Notes: generated from the sequence alone by a model not told the origin. A stretch of DNA of 5,276 nucleotides from Candidatus Aenigmatarchaeota archaeon (GCA_023128965.1 JAGMCY010000097.1:1-5276), one strand, 5' to 3'. Counted from the stretch's first letter, positions 1 through 5,276 are shown. Numbers and translations are program-made.

Positions 1-638
1 TGGTGAACGCCTCCCACGATCAACCCAGCGATATGAGCGATATCAGCCATCGAGACCGCTCCAACATCCTCCGAGATTTCATGGAAGGCCTTGAAATCGA
101 ACTCCCTGGGGTATGCTGTCGCCCCTGAAACGATTATCTTCGGCTTCTCTTTTTTCGCTATCTTTCGTACCTCATCGTAGTCTATAAGGTGGGTTTTCGG
201 GTCAACCCCGTACTGGACGACCCCGTAAGCCTTACCGGAGAAGTTGACCTTGTGGCCGTGCGTTAAATGCCCTCCCTGCGCGAGGCTCATTCCCATGAGC
301 GTGTCACCGAAATCCATGAGCGCGAAGTAAACGGCGAGGTTCGCAGGCGAACCGGAGTAGGGTTGAACATTCGCGTGTTCGCAGCCGAACAACTTTTTCG
401 CCCTCTCAATCGCGAGATTCTCTATCTGGTCTATGAACTCGTTCCCGCCGTAATACCTCTTCCCGGGGTAACCCTCGGAATACTTGTTGTTGAAAACCGA
501 GCCTAACGCATGGAGAACTGATTTGCTCGGGAAGTTTTCCGAAGGTATGAGTTCGAGCCCTTCATTTATCCTCCTGGTCTCGTCATTTTCTAACCCAAAG
601 ACCTCGGGATCCACGTCCTTCAAATTGTCTTTCCACAT
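1..638 (-). CDS. glyA: Serine hydroxymethyltransferase, N-terminal part (cut by window edge)
   Basis: PLP enzyme that converts serine and tetrahydrofolate to glycine and 5,10-methylene-tetrahydrofolate in the cytoplasm. 212 codons are visible, about half of a normal SHMT of 410-430 aa. My translation shows the family signatures in order: SENFPS (residues 33-38), the block YSEGYPGKRYYGG (53-65), GGHLTHG (122-128) with the cofactor-stacking His near 124, VNFSGK (131-136), and DIAHIAGL (199-206), whose D199 and H202 match PLP-contacting D200 and H203 of E. coli GlyA. The PLP-binding lysine lies beyond the window. The start is well fixed: the codon just before ATG is an in-frame TGA at 641-639. 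There is no clear Shine-Dalgarno site. The gene is noticeably more GC-rich than the adjoining transport genes. Its product feeds ThyX-type dTMP synthesis, encoded at the other end of the window. Confidence 0.96.
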   Translation of the reverse strand, partial: MWKDNLKDVDPEVFGLENDETRRINEGLELIPSENFPSKSVLHALGSVFNNKYSEGYPGKRYYGGNEFIDQIENLAIERAKKLFGCEHANVQPYSGSPANLAVYFALMDFGDTLMGMSLAQGGHLTHGHKVNFSGKAYGVVQYGVDPKTHLIDYDEVRKIAKKEKPKIIVSGATAYPREFDFKAFHEISEDVGAVSMADIAHIAGLIVGGVH

Positions 639-644
639 TCAAAC

Positions 645-671
645 CATCTATAAAATTTTTATTATTAGATG
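645..671. repeat. AT-rich inverted repeat at the glyA transcript start
   Basis: Perfect 6-bp outer arms CATCTA (645-650) and TAGATG (666-671) surround a near-palindromic A/T core. The element straddles the predicted glyA transcript start and ends 6 bp before the start codon. An operator fits better than an RNA hairpin, because the fold would be almost all A-U pairs and the predicted start near 663 would cut off one arm. Confidence 0.4.
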
Positions 672-680
672 TTTGTTTGT

Positions 681-693
681 GGTTTTTAAAAGC
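681..693 (-). promoter_or_regulatory. Candidate TATA box for glyA
   Basis: The minus strand reads GCTTTTAAAAACC. The A/T core is centred near 688, so a transcript would start near 663, giving a leader of about 25 nt before the glyA ATG. The GCTTTTAA core also occurs in front of the 189-aa gene (3031-3038), which supports a shared promoter form. Placement is inferred from sequence only. Confidence 0.45.
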
Positions 694-731
694 ATTTTGT
701 GGCATTTCTTTCCCCAGCTAATTCTCATAAA

Positions 732-2453
732 TTACCTGTGTTTTTCGGCTTTCGGGTGCTCGTGTTTTAATTTACCTCTTATTTTCAAATGATTCATGTG
801 CATCGTTTTCTCTTTAAGGAATTCCTTTAATTTCATTCCGTGTTTCTCTATCAATGTTGAAGCGCACTCTCCGCCCAAAAAGTACGGCATCAGGACGTAT
901 GTCGCTCCGCTTTCGTACAACTTTATTGCTCCCTCAATCTGCTGGGACACGACGATTATTATCGCATTTTTATTGGTTTCTCTGACTCTTTTTATAAGCA
1001 GGAGATTGGTCTCGATATCGGGGACTGTTGAGATTACCATTTTTACTTTGGAGAAATTTAACTCATTCAGCAATTCGATATCATTCACATCTCCGTACTT
1101 GCATTCATAACCTTCTTTCGCCAAATTAGTTATTGTTTCAGGGTCATAGTCGATAATGAGGAATTTTTTATTGAACTTCTTGATAGATTCCAGCAAACTG
1201 AAACCTATCCTATCAAATCCGAACAAAAGGATATGGTAATCTTCACCTTTGTGATAGACGTGCTCGTCTACTTTCCTCCCCCTTCTTTCAAAAATATTCA
1301 GATATTTGGAAATGTGCGGATATAGTTTATTGGCATGCGTTATCATATACGTAGAGCCTAATATTGTCATCAGTCCTATTGTAGTTACCATTGACAGTAT
1401 CTCGGTTGAGATATGTCCTATTTTCACACCCAGGGCCACCAATATTAGCGAAAACTCGCTTATCTGGGCCACGGTCAGGCCCGCCAGAAATCCGTTTCTT
1501 TTGGTGTATTTGAGCAGACCCATCAGAGTCATTACTATGAGTGGGTTTCCTACAAGGATGAATGCTGAAAACACCACAATGGGCAGCAAAAATTCCGAGA
1601 TGTCCATAAAAATCATCTGCGAACCAAGCAGAACAAAAAAGAAAAGAATGAAAAAATCTCTTAACACGTTCATCTTTAATTTAATTTCGTAGTGATAGGG
1701 AGAGATGGACAGCAATATCCCCGCAAGCAGCGCCCCGATTTCTATTGAAAAGTTTAAATAACCAAAAACAACCGTCATCAATAACAGCCATCCTATGGAA
1801 AAAAGCAATAAAAATTCCTGGGATTTGGCAGCCGCCTTCATAATTCTCGGCAAAGCAAAAACGCTGAAAAGTGCGATAGATGATAATATCCCCACTCCGA
1901 TTAAAACTGTTTCTATGGTAACGGTCATGATATCAAGTCCGCCAGCGGGAGAGGATATTATCATTAAAATTAATATCGCAATCACATCCTGTACAAGAAG
2001 GAAACCCACCGATATCCTGCCGTACAGGGTCTGCAGGTCGCCCTTGTCCGAAAGCAGCTTTACAATTATAATAGTGCTGCTGAAAGTTAGCGCTATGGAA
2101 ATATACAGAGCAGAGATATCAGAGAACCCAAAAAATTTTGCAATTGAAAATCCTATGAGAGTGGTGAACAGCACCTGACCTACCCCTGTTATGAGGGAGA
2201 CTTTCCCGACGCTTTTCATCACCCTTGGGTTCAGGCTAAGTCCTGCTATAAACAACAGAAACACTATTCCAAACTGTGAAAAAGTCGCCACCATGTCAGT
2301 GGACTTGACAATGTCCAGGAAAAAAGGGCCTGCGAGAACACCTGTGATTATGTAGCCTATTATGAGAGGTTGCTTGAGCAGCTTCATGAACCCAGAAACA
2401 GCAACAGCGAGAATGATAATTATGCTTAACTCAATAAATACGCTTTCTATCAT
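732..2453 (-). CDS. CPA2-family (Kef-type) cation:proton antiporter with C-terminal RCK_N domain
   Basis: Membrane exchanger of protons for K+ or Na+, 573 aa. Residues 1-372 form about 12-13 hydrophobic segments of the Na+/H+ exchanger fold. The ion-site pair is Q155-D156 in LLVQDVIAIL, the QD form typical of KefB/KefC, which favours K+/H+ exchange. Other family landmarks are GALLAGILLS (240-249) and VAQISEFSLIL (328-338). Residues about 407-525 are an RCK_N (TrkA-N) Rossmann domain: the glycine loop reads GFDRIG (412-417), followed by acidic D435 at the end of beta-2 and GDVND (454-458). No RCK_C domain follows. The tail (551-573) is rich in His and Lys. The start ATG has AGGGG 7 nt upstream and lies 15 bp after the stop of the CBS-domain gene, so the two are almost certainly cotranscribed. 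The exact ion cannot be settled from sequence. Confidence 0.93.
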   Translation of the reverse strand: MIESVFIELSIIIILAVAVSGFMKLLKQPLIIGYIITGVLAGPFFLDIVKSTDMVATFSQFGIVFLLFIAGLSLNPRVMKSVGKVSLITGVGQVLFTTLIGFSIAKFFGFSDISALYISIALTFSSTIIIVKLLSDKGDLQTLYGRISVGFLLVQDVIAILILMIISSPAGGLDIMTVTIETVLIGVGILSSIALFSVFALPRIMKAAAKSQEFLLLFSIGWLLLMTVVFGYLNFSIEIGALLAGILLSISPYHYEIKLKMNVLRDFFILFFFVLLGSQMIFMDISEFLLPIVVFSAFILVGNPLIVMTLMGLLKYTKRNGFLAGLTVAQISEFSLILVALGVKIGHISTEILSMVTTIGLMTILGSTYMITHANKLYPHISKYLNIFERRGRKVDEHVYHKGEDYHILLFGFDRIGFSLLESIKKFNKKFLIIDYDPETITNLAKEGYECKYGDVNDIELLNELNFSKVKMVISTVPDIETNLLLIKRVRETNKNAIIIVVSQQIEGAIKLYESGATYVLMPYFLGGECASTLIEKHGMKLKEFLKEKTMHMNHLKIRGKLKHEHPKAEKHR

Positions 2454-2460
2454 TTACAAA

Positions 2461-2465
2461 CCCCT
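2461..2465 (-). promoter_or_regulatory. Shine-Dalgarno site of the antiporter gene
   Basis: AGGGG on the minus strand, 7 nt before the antiporter ATG, lies inside the 15-bp gap after the CBS gene stop. The same sequence and spacing precede the CBS gene, so both cistrons of the operon use one type of initiation site. Confidence 0.6.
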
Positions 2466-2468
2466 GTA

Positions 2469-2888
2469 TTATTTCTTTGATTTCATCAGGCCATATACTA
2501 ATTCAAATACGTCCAATTCGCCAACAAGTTTGCCGTTCTTGCATACAGGAATATCCTGAATCTTGAAAACCTCGGCAACTCTCAGTGCATCTTCCAAGCT
2601 GTCATCCAATTTTACTATTTCCGGTTCAGTCATCACGTCTTTAGCTGTTTTTATGTTGCTTTTGTGAATGAAAAATAAGATTTTATTCGGGCTTATGTCA
2701 GGTCTTACGGAGGTGAATATTTCATTAACCGTTATCAATCCAGTCAGATTTTCGGAATCATCCACAACGTACACGTTTCTCCTTTTTTTGTTCTCCATGA
2801 AAATCTTTACTACTTTGTTTATTGGTGTGTTGGGTTTGACTGTATCCACCTTCTCTGAAAATTTTTTATAAACGTCCCTTACTTTCAT
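2469..2888 (-). CDS. Tandem CBS-domain (Bateman module) protein, first gene of the antiporter operon
   Basis: 139-aa soluble protein consisting almost entirely of two CBS domains, which as a family bind adenine nucleotides or S-adenosylmethionine and regulate attached or partner proteins. CBS1 spans about residues 1-62, with the strand pair NVYVVDD and GLITVNEI (50-57), where T53 fits the ribose/phosphate-contact position. CBS2 spans about 82-135, opening with AKDVMTEPE, with SLEDALRVAEVFKIQDIPV (97-115) and GELDVFEL (123-130), where that position is Asp126. One ligand site may therefore be degenerate. No catalytic or DNA-binding domain is present. The gene is 15 bp upstream of the antiporter on the same strand, so I infer that it senses cell energy or ligand state for that transporter. 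The start ATG follows GAGAGGGG with 7 nt spacing. Confidence 0.88.
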   Translation of the reverse strand: MKVRDVYKKFSEKVDTVKPNTPINKVVKIFMENKKRRNVYVVDDSENLTGLITVNEIFTSVRPDISPNKILFFIHKSNIKTAKDVMTEPEIVKLDDSLEDALRVAEVFKIQDIPVCKNGKLVGELDVFELVYGLMKSKK

Positions 2889-2895
2889 GCTAACG

Positions 2896-2903
2896 CCCCT
2901 CTC
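2896..2903 (-). promoter_or_regulatory. Shine-Dalgarno site of the CBS-domain gene
   Basis: GAGAGGGG on the minus strand. Its AGGGG core is 7 nt before the ATG, identical in core and spacing to the site of the downstream antiporter gene. This fixes the chosen start. Confidence 0.65.
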
Positions 2904-2938
2904 ATTAACTGTACGTTTAACCGGCCGGGTAGTTAACT
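2903..2938. repeat. Three TTAAC-type repeats around a GC-rich core, possible operator
   Basis: CATTAACT (2903-2910), GTTTAACC (2915-2922) and the perfect palindrome AGTTAACT (2931-2938) lie between the operon's TATA box and its start codon. The last two flank the short palindrome CCGGCCGG (2921-2928), a sharp GC-rich patch in A/T-rich DNA. Related half-sites TAACT (3040-3044) and AGTTA (3052-3056), inverted with a 7-bp gap, sit just before the divergent 189-aa gene. The arrangement suits a repressor acting on both promoters, but no binding protein is identified. Confidence 0.35.
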
Positions 2939-2945
2939 ATATAAT
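2938..2945 (-). promoter_or_regulatory. Candidate TATA box of the CBS-antiporter operon
   Basis: The minus strand reads ATTATATA here, within AAAAATTATATAG. A start about 25 bp downstream falls near 2917, leaving a leader of about 28 nt that contains the Shine-Dalgarno site. A second A/T element (TTTATATT, about 2964-2971) is an alternative but would give a longer leader. Confidence 0.45.
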
Positions 2946-3027
2946 TTTTGTTTTAAGAAGAATATAAAGATAAATTACGGTTCGCTGAATCATATTTTTT
3001 GCACAAACATATCCAGTCCCATTGCCT

Positions 3028-3040
3028 AAAGCTTTTAAGT
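3028..3040 (+). promoter_or_regulatory. Candidate BRE/TATA promoter of the 189-aa gene, probably leaderless
   Basis: AAAGCTTTTAAGT resembles an archaeal BRE plus TATA element. Its centre is about 25 bp before the ATG at 3062, so transcription would begin at or within a base or two of the start codon. No Shine-Dalgarno sequence precedes the gene, which agrees with a leaderless mRNA. Confidence 0.5.
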
Positions 3041-3061
3041 AACTACCAATAAGTTAAAAAT

Positions 3062-3631
3062 ATGCTATACAACGAAAAAGCGCTCAGACGCCTTGTCACA
3101 AGGATAAATATGGAAACGCCTTTATCCTACTTGATAAAAGGAAGGGGAGCGGAGAAAATCTATCGTTCTCTAGGAAGGGAAGTGGGCGGAGGATTTGACG
3201 TTGAAGGAAAAGTGGAAAGGATAATAAAAAGGGGTGATTATTCAGTCGTCGCAGAGGTGATAGGAGGCGTTGTTGATTTCCCTGAGTTTAGATTCAAGAA
3301 AGAAGTATACGGGAAAAATACAGACTTTCCCACTGAAATCAAAACGGAAATTTTCACCACTCACGATATTGAAGATTTCAAAAGGTTTTACGGTATAGGC
3401 TACGGAAAGGCAGAAACCTACAGATCCGTTTTGAATAAAAAATTGCTAAGAGAACAATGGGCGGTCGGTCTTTTTAAGATAGTGGCAAAAAGTTTATTTC
3501 CCAATAGAGTAAAGTTGAAAGAGGAGAAAGAATTAGAAAAAACAACAGGCAGGGCGGTAGAAATTCTAAGAGAGAAATACAGACCAAAAATATGGCGTTA
3601 CGTTCATGAAAAACTGATTGAGTTATCTTGA
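3062..3631 (+). CDS. Unrecognised basic 189-aa protein with a helix-hairpin-helix-like motif
   Basis: I do not recognise the family. The protein is soluble, with no signal peptide or membrane segment, and basic: by my count about 39 Lys/Arg against 28 Asp/Glu. Residues 105-120 (DFKRFYGIGYGKAETY) fit the helix-hairpin-helix pattern of hydrophobic positions, then G-I-G, then Ala four residues after the second Gly. HhH motifs bind DNA backbone nonspecifically. About 20 residues later, EQWAVGL (131-137) is reminiscent of the QQxIGL segment after the second HhH of family X DNA polymerases, and KVERIIKRGDY (50-60) of the helix after their first HhH. The spacing is shorter, and no polymerase catalytic domain exists here. 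The C-terminal part (150-189) is Lys/Glu-rich and predicted helical. The gene is divergent from the CBS operon and converges on thyX with a 9-bp overlap. A role in nucleic-acid binding is only a suggestion. Confidence 0.8.
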   Translation: MLYNEKALRRLVTRINMETPLSYLIKGRGAEKIYRSLGREVGGGFDVEGKVERIIKRGDYSVVAEVIGGVVDFPEFRFKKEVYGKNTDFPTEIKTEIFTTHDIEDFKRFYGIGYGKAETYRSVLNKKLLREQWAVGLFKIVAKSLFPNRVKLKEEKELEKTTGRAVEILREKYRPKIWRYVHEKLIELS

Positions 3632-5146
3632 AGGCCTCCCGGAAAAATCAACCTTTATGTATTTCGCGAGGAGAGGGTGGACCTTTTTCACTTCATTGTA
3701 AATGTCCCAGGCGATTTTTCTGTATGAAATGTGCCCCTCCTTGCCCGAACGGAGTTTTATGAAGTGGTAGAGTTCGCGGAGGTTCCATGTGAAGAGTGTG
3801 CGCTTTCGAAAAGCCAAGGGGACGACATACTGAGCTTCCTTGGGGGATTTCTCGCGTATTTTTTCGAACGCAGAACTAGCGGAATCCATCGCTTGTTTGA
3901 ACTTATTTCCGAACCCGATTTTTACTATTTCCTTTGGGATCTCGTAACCATTTGCTGTTGTTAGCTCTTGGTTGGTCTGCGTGCATATGCGATGTCTTTG
4001 TATATCCCTGAACGCCCCGTAATCTATGAGGATGTCGAACGTGTAATAAACGTGTTCGAGCTCACGCATGGGAATGTCGTGAACGCCCATCCTCTTCAAA
4101 TACTCGTCAAAGACCCTTTGTTTTTCTTTCCCGTCCATTTTACTAACATTCTTCATGATGCTTTCATACGGACGATGGGAATACCTGTAAATAATAGAGG
4201 AAACAAGCCTGTTCTCCGCATCCTTATCATAACCCACGAGCGTTACAGGCTTGTTTTTGGCTTTCTCTTTGATTTCAAGTCCTTCGCAGAGCCCTTCCAT
4301 CGCCCTGCCCGTTTCTTGGATGTAAGGATTAAAATCAGCGTACTTCACAAGCGTGGGGATGATTTTAACAACCTCTTTCTTTACGTTTTTCCCGATCTCT
4401 TTCATCTCGGGGAGCGGGTGGGAGAGAAGCTTTCTTATCATGTGTTCAAGCGAGCGGGCGTTCACCGTCATCCCGAGGTTCGTCAAAGTCGCGGCGGGTA
4501 GGACGTATCGAGCGACGTCGCAGGCCCGAGCCTTCGTGACGTTTTCGTAAATCTTTTCATCCATTCCCTTTGGCTTGGGATGTTTCTTTCGAAAGTAACC
4601 GATCATTTTAGGCATGATCTCGAGATACGACCCGAAAAGCATTTCGCATGTTTTTTTGTAAACTTTCGCTAGTTCTGAACTAACGACATTTGCAGGCCTG
4701 TAGTACTTCTCATGATCGAAAATCTGGTAGCGGGTGGACTTCTCCGTGAAAGAGGCGAGCCTGGTATCTTCTATCGCTTTCGTGGCGAGTATCGAGACGT
4801 TCTCAAGAGCCACGCTCGCGACCGCGTGTTCCGCCACGCTAGAATGTCCGTAACCCACGACCCACTTCTCATGGAATTTTTTCGCTTTCTCCTTCGCCTC
4901 TCCATACTCAACCCCTTTATCTGAATAAACCCTTACCAGTTCTCCTATGTCCAAATCCTTGCTCTTGATCAGTTTCAGGAGGTTCTCCCTGAAGCTTAGC
5001 GGACTTCGTGAGACGTAAGCGAAAAGGACGGCGATCACTTCCGGAGGAAGGTTTTTAATAACGTAAACATCGCTGTCCACATTCGAAACATGGTTTTCCA
5101 GAACCGCGATATCCTCTTTTGAAAATCCCATACCACCAACCCACAC
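3623..5146 (-). CDS. thyX: Two-copy ThyX-like flavin-dependent thymidylate synthase
   Basis: ThyX makes dTMP from dUMP using methylene-tetrahydrofolate, FAD and NADPH. A usual ThyX is 220-250 aa; this protein is 507 aa because it contains two ThyX-like copies. Copy 1 (about 36-275) has GHSSVAEH (100-107), a degenerate signature DTRLASFTEKSTRY (127-140), VARYVLP (211-217) and TVNARSLEHM (227-236). Copy 2 (about 300-500) has RELEHVYYTF (361-370), an intact RHR (384-386) followed by an altered TQTNQELTTANGY (389-401), AQYVVPL (438-444) and TWNLREL (453-459). By position, copy 1 keeps Ser137, Arg139, Arg213 and Arg231 of the dUMP site, and copy 2 keeps the FAD-binding RHR. The start is GTG at 5146, chosen because a full GGAGGT lies 9 nt upstream; the next ATG at 5131 would be 24 nt away. 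Activity as a synthase is likely but unproven; it could be a ThyX-derived paralogue. Confidence 0.88.
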   Translation of the reverse strand: MWVGGMGFSKEDIAVLENHVSNVDSDVYVIKNLPPEVIAVLFAYVSRSPLSFRENLLKLIKSKDLDIGELVRVYSDKGVEYGEAKEKAKKFHEKWVVGYGHSSVAEHAVASVALENVSILATKAIEDTRLASFTEKSTRYQIFDHEKYYRPANVVSSELAKVYKKTCEMLFGSYLEIMPKMIGYFRKKHPKPKGMDEKIYENVTKARACDVARYVLPAATLTNLGMTVNARSLEHMIRKLLSHPLPEMKEIGKNVKKEVVKIIPTLVKYADFNPYIQETGRAMEGLCEGLEIKEKAKNKPVTLVGYDKDAENRLVSSIIYRYSHRPYESIMKNVSKMDGKEKQRVFDEYLKRMGVHDIPMRELEHVYYTFDILIDYGAFRDIQRHRICTQTNQELTTANGYEIPKEIVKIGFGNKFKQAMDSASSAFEKIREKSPKEAQYVVPLAFRKRTLFTWNLRELYHFIKLRSGKEGHISYRKIAWDIYNEVKKVHPLLAKYIKVDFSGRPSR

Positions 5147-5155
5147 AAAAGATTT

Positions 5156-5161
5156 ACCTCC
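5156..5161 (-). promoter_or_regulatory. Shine-Dalgarno site deciding the GTG start of thyX
   Basis: GGAGGT on the minus strand, 9 nt before GTG at 5146. It is the strongest ribosome-binding site in the window and selects GTG over the in-frame ATG 15 bp further in. Confidence 0.75.
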
Positions 5162-5205
5162 AAATTTTATAAGTATTTATGCTCGGAATAGAAACAACGG
5201 GTTAA

Positions 5206-5215
5206 ATTTATAAAT
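5206..5215. promoter_or_regulatory. Palindromic TATA element between thyX and the next gene
   Basis: ATTTATAAAT is a perfect palindrome and could serve either strand. On the minus strand it predicts a thyX transcript start near 5185, with a leader of about 39 nt. On the plus strand it predicts a start near 5236, just before the GGTGAT site of the gene at 5252. Another minus-strand A/T element (CTTATAAAAT, about 5166-5175) is too close to the thyX start to allow the Shine-Dalgarno site to be transcribed. Confidence 0.4.
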
Positions 5216-5251
5216 AATCACGTAAAGGTAATAAATATTTTGGTGATTTGG

Positions 5252-5276
5252 ATGATAGCAGATGACACTCTCAAAA
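5252..5276 (+). CDS. Start of a divergent gene, 8 codons visible
   Basis: ATG at 5252 is preceded by GGTGAT (5242-5247), which matches the archaeal Shine-Dalgarno consensus GGAGGTGATC, and by a TATA-like element at a suitable distance. The visible residues are MIADDTLK, and the frame is open to the window end. An in-frame GTG at 5243 lies inside the ribosome site and is less likely. Too little is present to identify a product; the call rests on the initiation signals. Confidence 0.45.

Noticed and set aside
639..731. Intrinsic terminator after the antiporter gene
   Set aside because: No stable GC stem or long T-run is present on the minus strand here. The short T tract is better read as part of the glyA TATA element.
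267..792. Plus-strand open frames at 267-506 and 484-792
   Set aside because: The first is antisense to the SHMT motifs. The second spans the glyA 5' end, its promoter region and the antiporter 3' end, with no ribosome site or domain.
796..2178. Several plus-strand open frames of 104-128 codons (796-1110, 1306-1692, 1795-2178) opposite the antiporter
   Set aside because: They lie inside a well-supported membrane protein gene on the other strand. Their Ile/Ser/Thr-rich translations look like the reverse reading of hydrophobic codons.
2889..3061. Possible tRNA, C/D-box RNA or riboswitch in the largest intergenic region
   Set aside because: I saw no tRNA stem set, no paired C (RUGAUGA) and D (CUGA) boxes in a sensible arrangement, and no known riboswitch core. 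The region is explained by two promoters and short repeats.
3062..3631. Calling the 189-aa protein a family X DNA polymerase or a fragment of one
   Set aside because: There is no nucleotidyltransferase GS...DxD signature, and the HhH-to-GL spacing differs from polymerase X. Only a local motif resemblance is claimed.
3968..4501. 177-codon open frame on the plus strand opposite thyX
   Set aside because: It is fully antisense to a recognised ThyX protein whose motifs are all in the minus frame. The translation has no recognisable domain and there is no credible initiation site.
4712..4924. 70-codon open frame antisense to the N-terminal half of thyX
   Set aside because: It is a shadow of the ThyX copy 1 coding sequence, with no independent support.

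Overview
The window is archaeal. The signs are TATA-box promoters about 25 bp from the inferred transcript starts, one apparently leaderless gene beside genes with Shine-Dalgarno sites, and protein types common in archaea. The SHMT and the duplicated ThyX make me think of a DPANN-type or uncultivated euryarchaeal lineage, but that placement is an impression without a database search. No mobile element, CRISPR array, tRNA or rRNA was found.

Layout. (1) Bases 1-638, minus: N-terminal 212 codons of serine hydroxymethyltransferase (glyA), cut by the window edge. (2) Bases 732-2888, minus: a two-gene operon, a 139-aa two-CBS-domain protein followed after 15 bp by a 573-aa CPA2/Kef-type cation:proton antiporter with a C-terminal RCK_N domain. 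Both genes have the same AGGGG site 7 nt before ATG. (3) Bases 2889-3061: divergent promoter region with repeated TTAAC-type elements, including a perfect AGTTAACT palindrome just downstream of the TATA box. (4) Bases 3062-3631, plus: an unrecognised basic 189-aa protein with a helix-hairpin-helix-like motif. (5) Bases 3623-5146, minus: a 507-aa protein made of two fused ThyX (flavin-dependent thymidylate synthase) copies. Its 3' end overlaps the 189-aa gene by 9 bp, tail to tail. (6) Bases 5147-5251: short divergent promoter region, then the first 8 codons of a plus-strand gene cut by the window end.

How they fit. SHMT makes glycine and 5,10-methylene-tetrahydrofolate, which is the one-carbon donor for ThyX-type thymidylate synthesis. 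The two outer genes are therefore consecutive steps of dTMP supply. Between them lie about 3 kb of visibly more AT-rich DNA carrying the ion-transport operon and the unknown gene, possibly an inserted block. The CBS protein is a plausible adenine-nucleotide sensor for the antiporter, which also carries its own nucleotide-binding domain.

The most interesting item is the ThyX fusion. Its N-terminal copy keeps the probable dUMP-binding residues but has lost most of the FAD-binding RHR motif. Its C-terminal copy keeps RHR but has lost several of the dUMP residues. The two halves look complementary.
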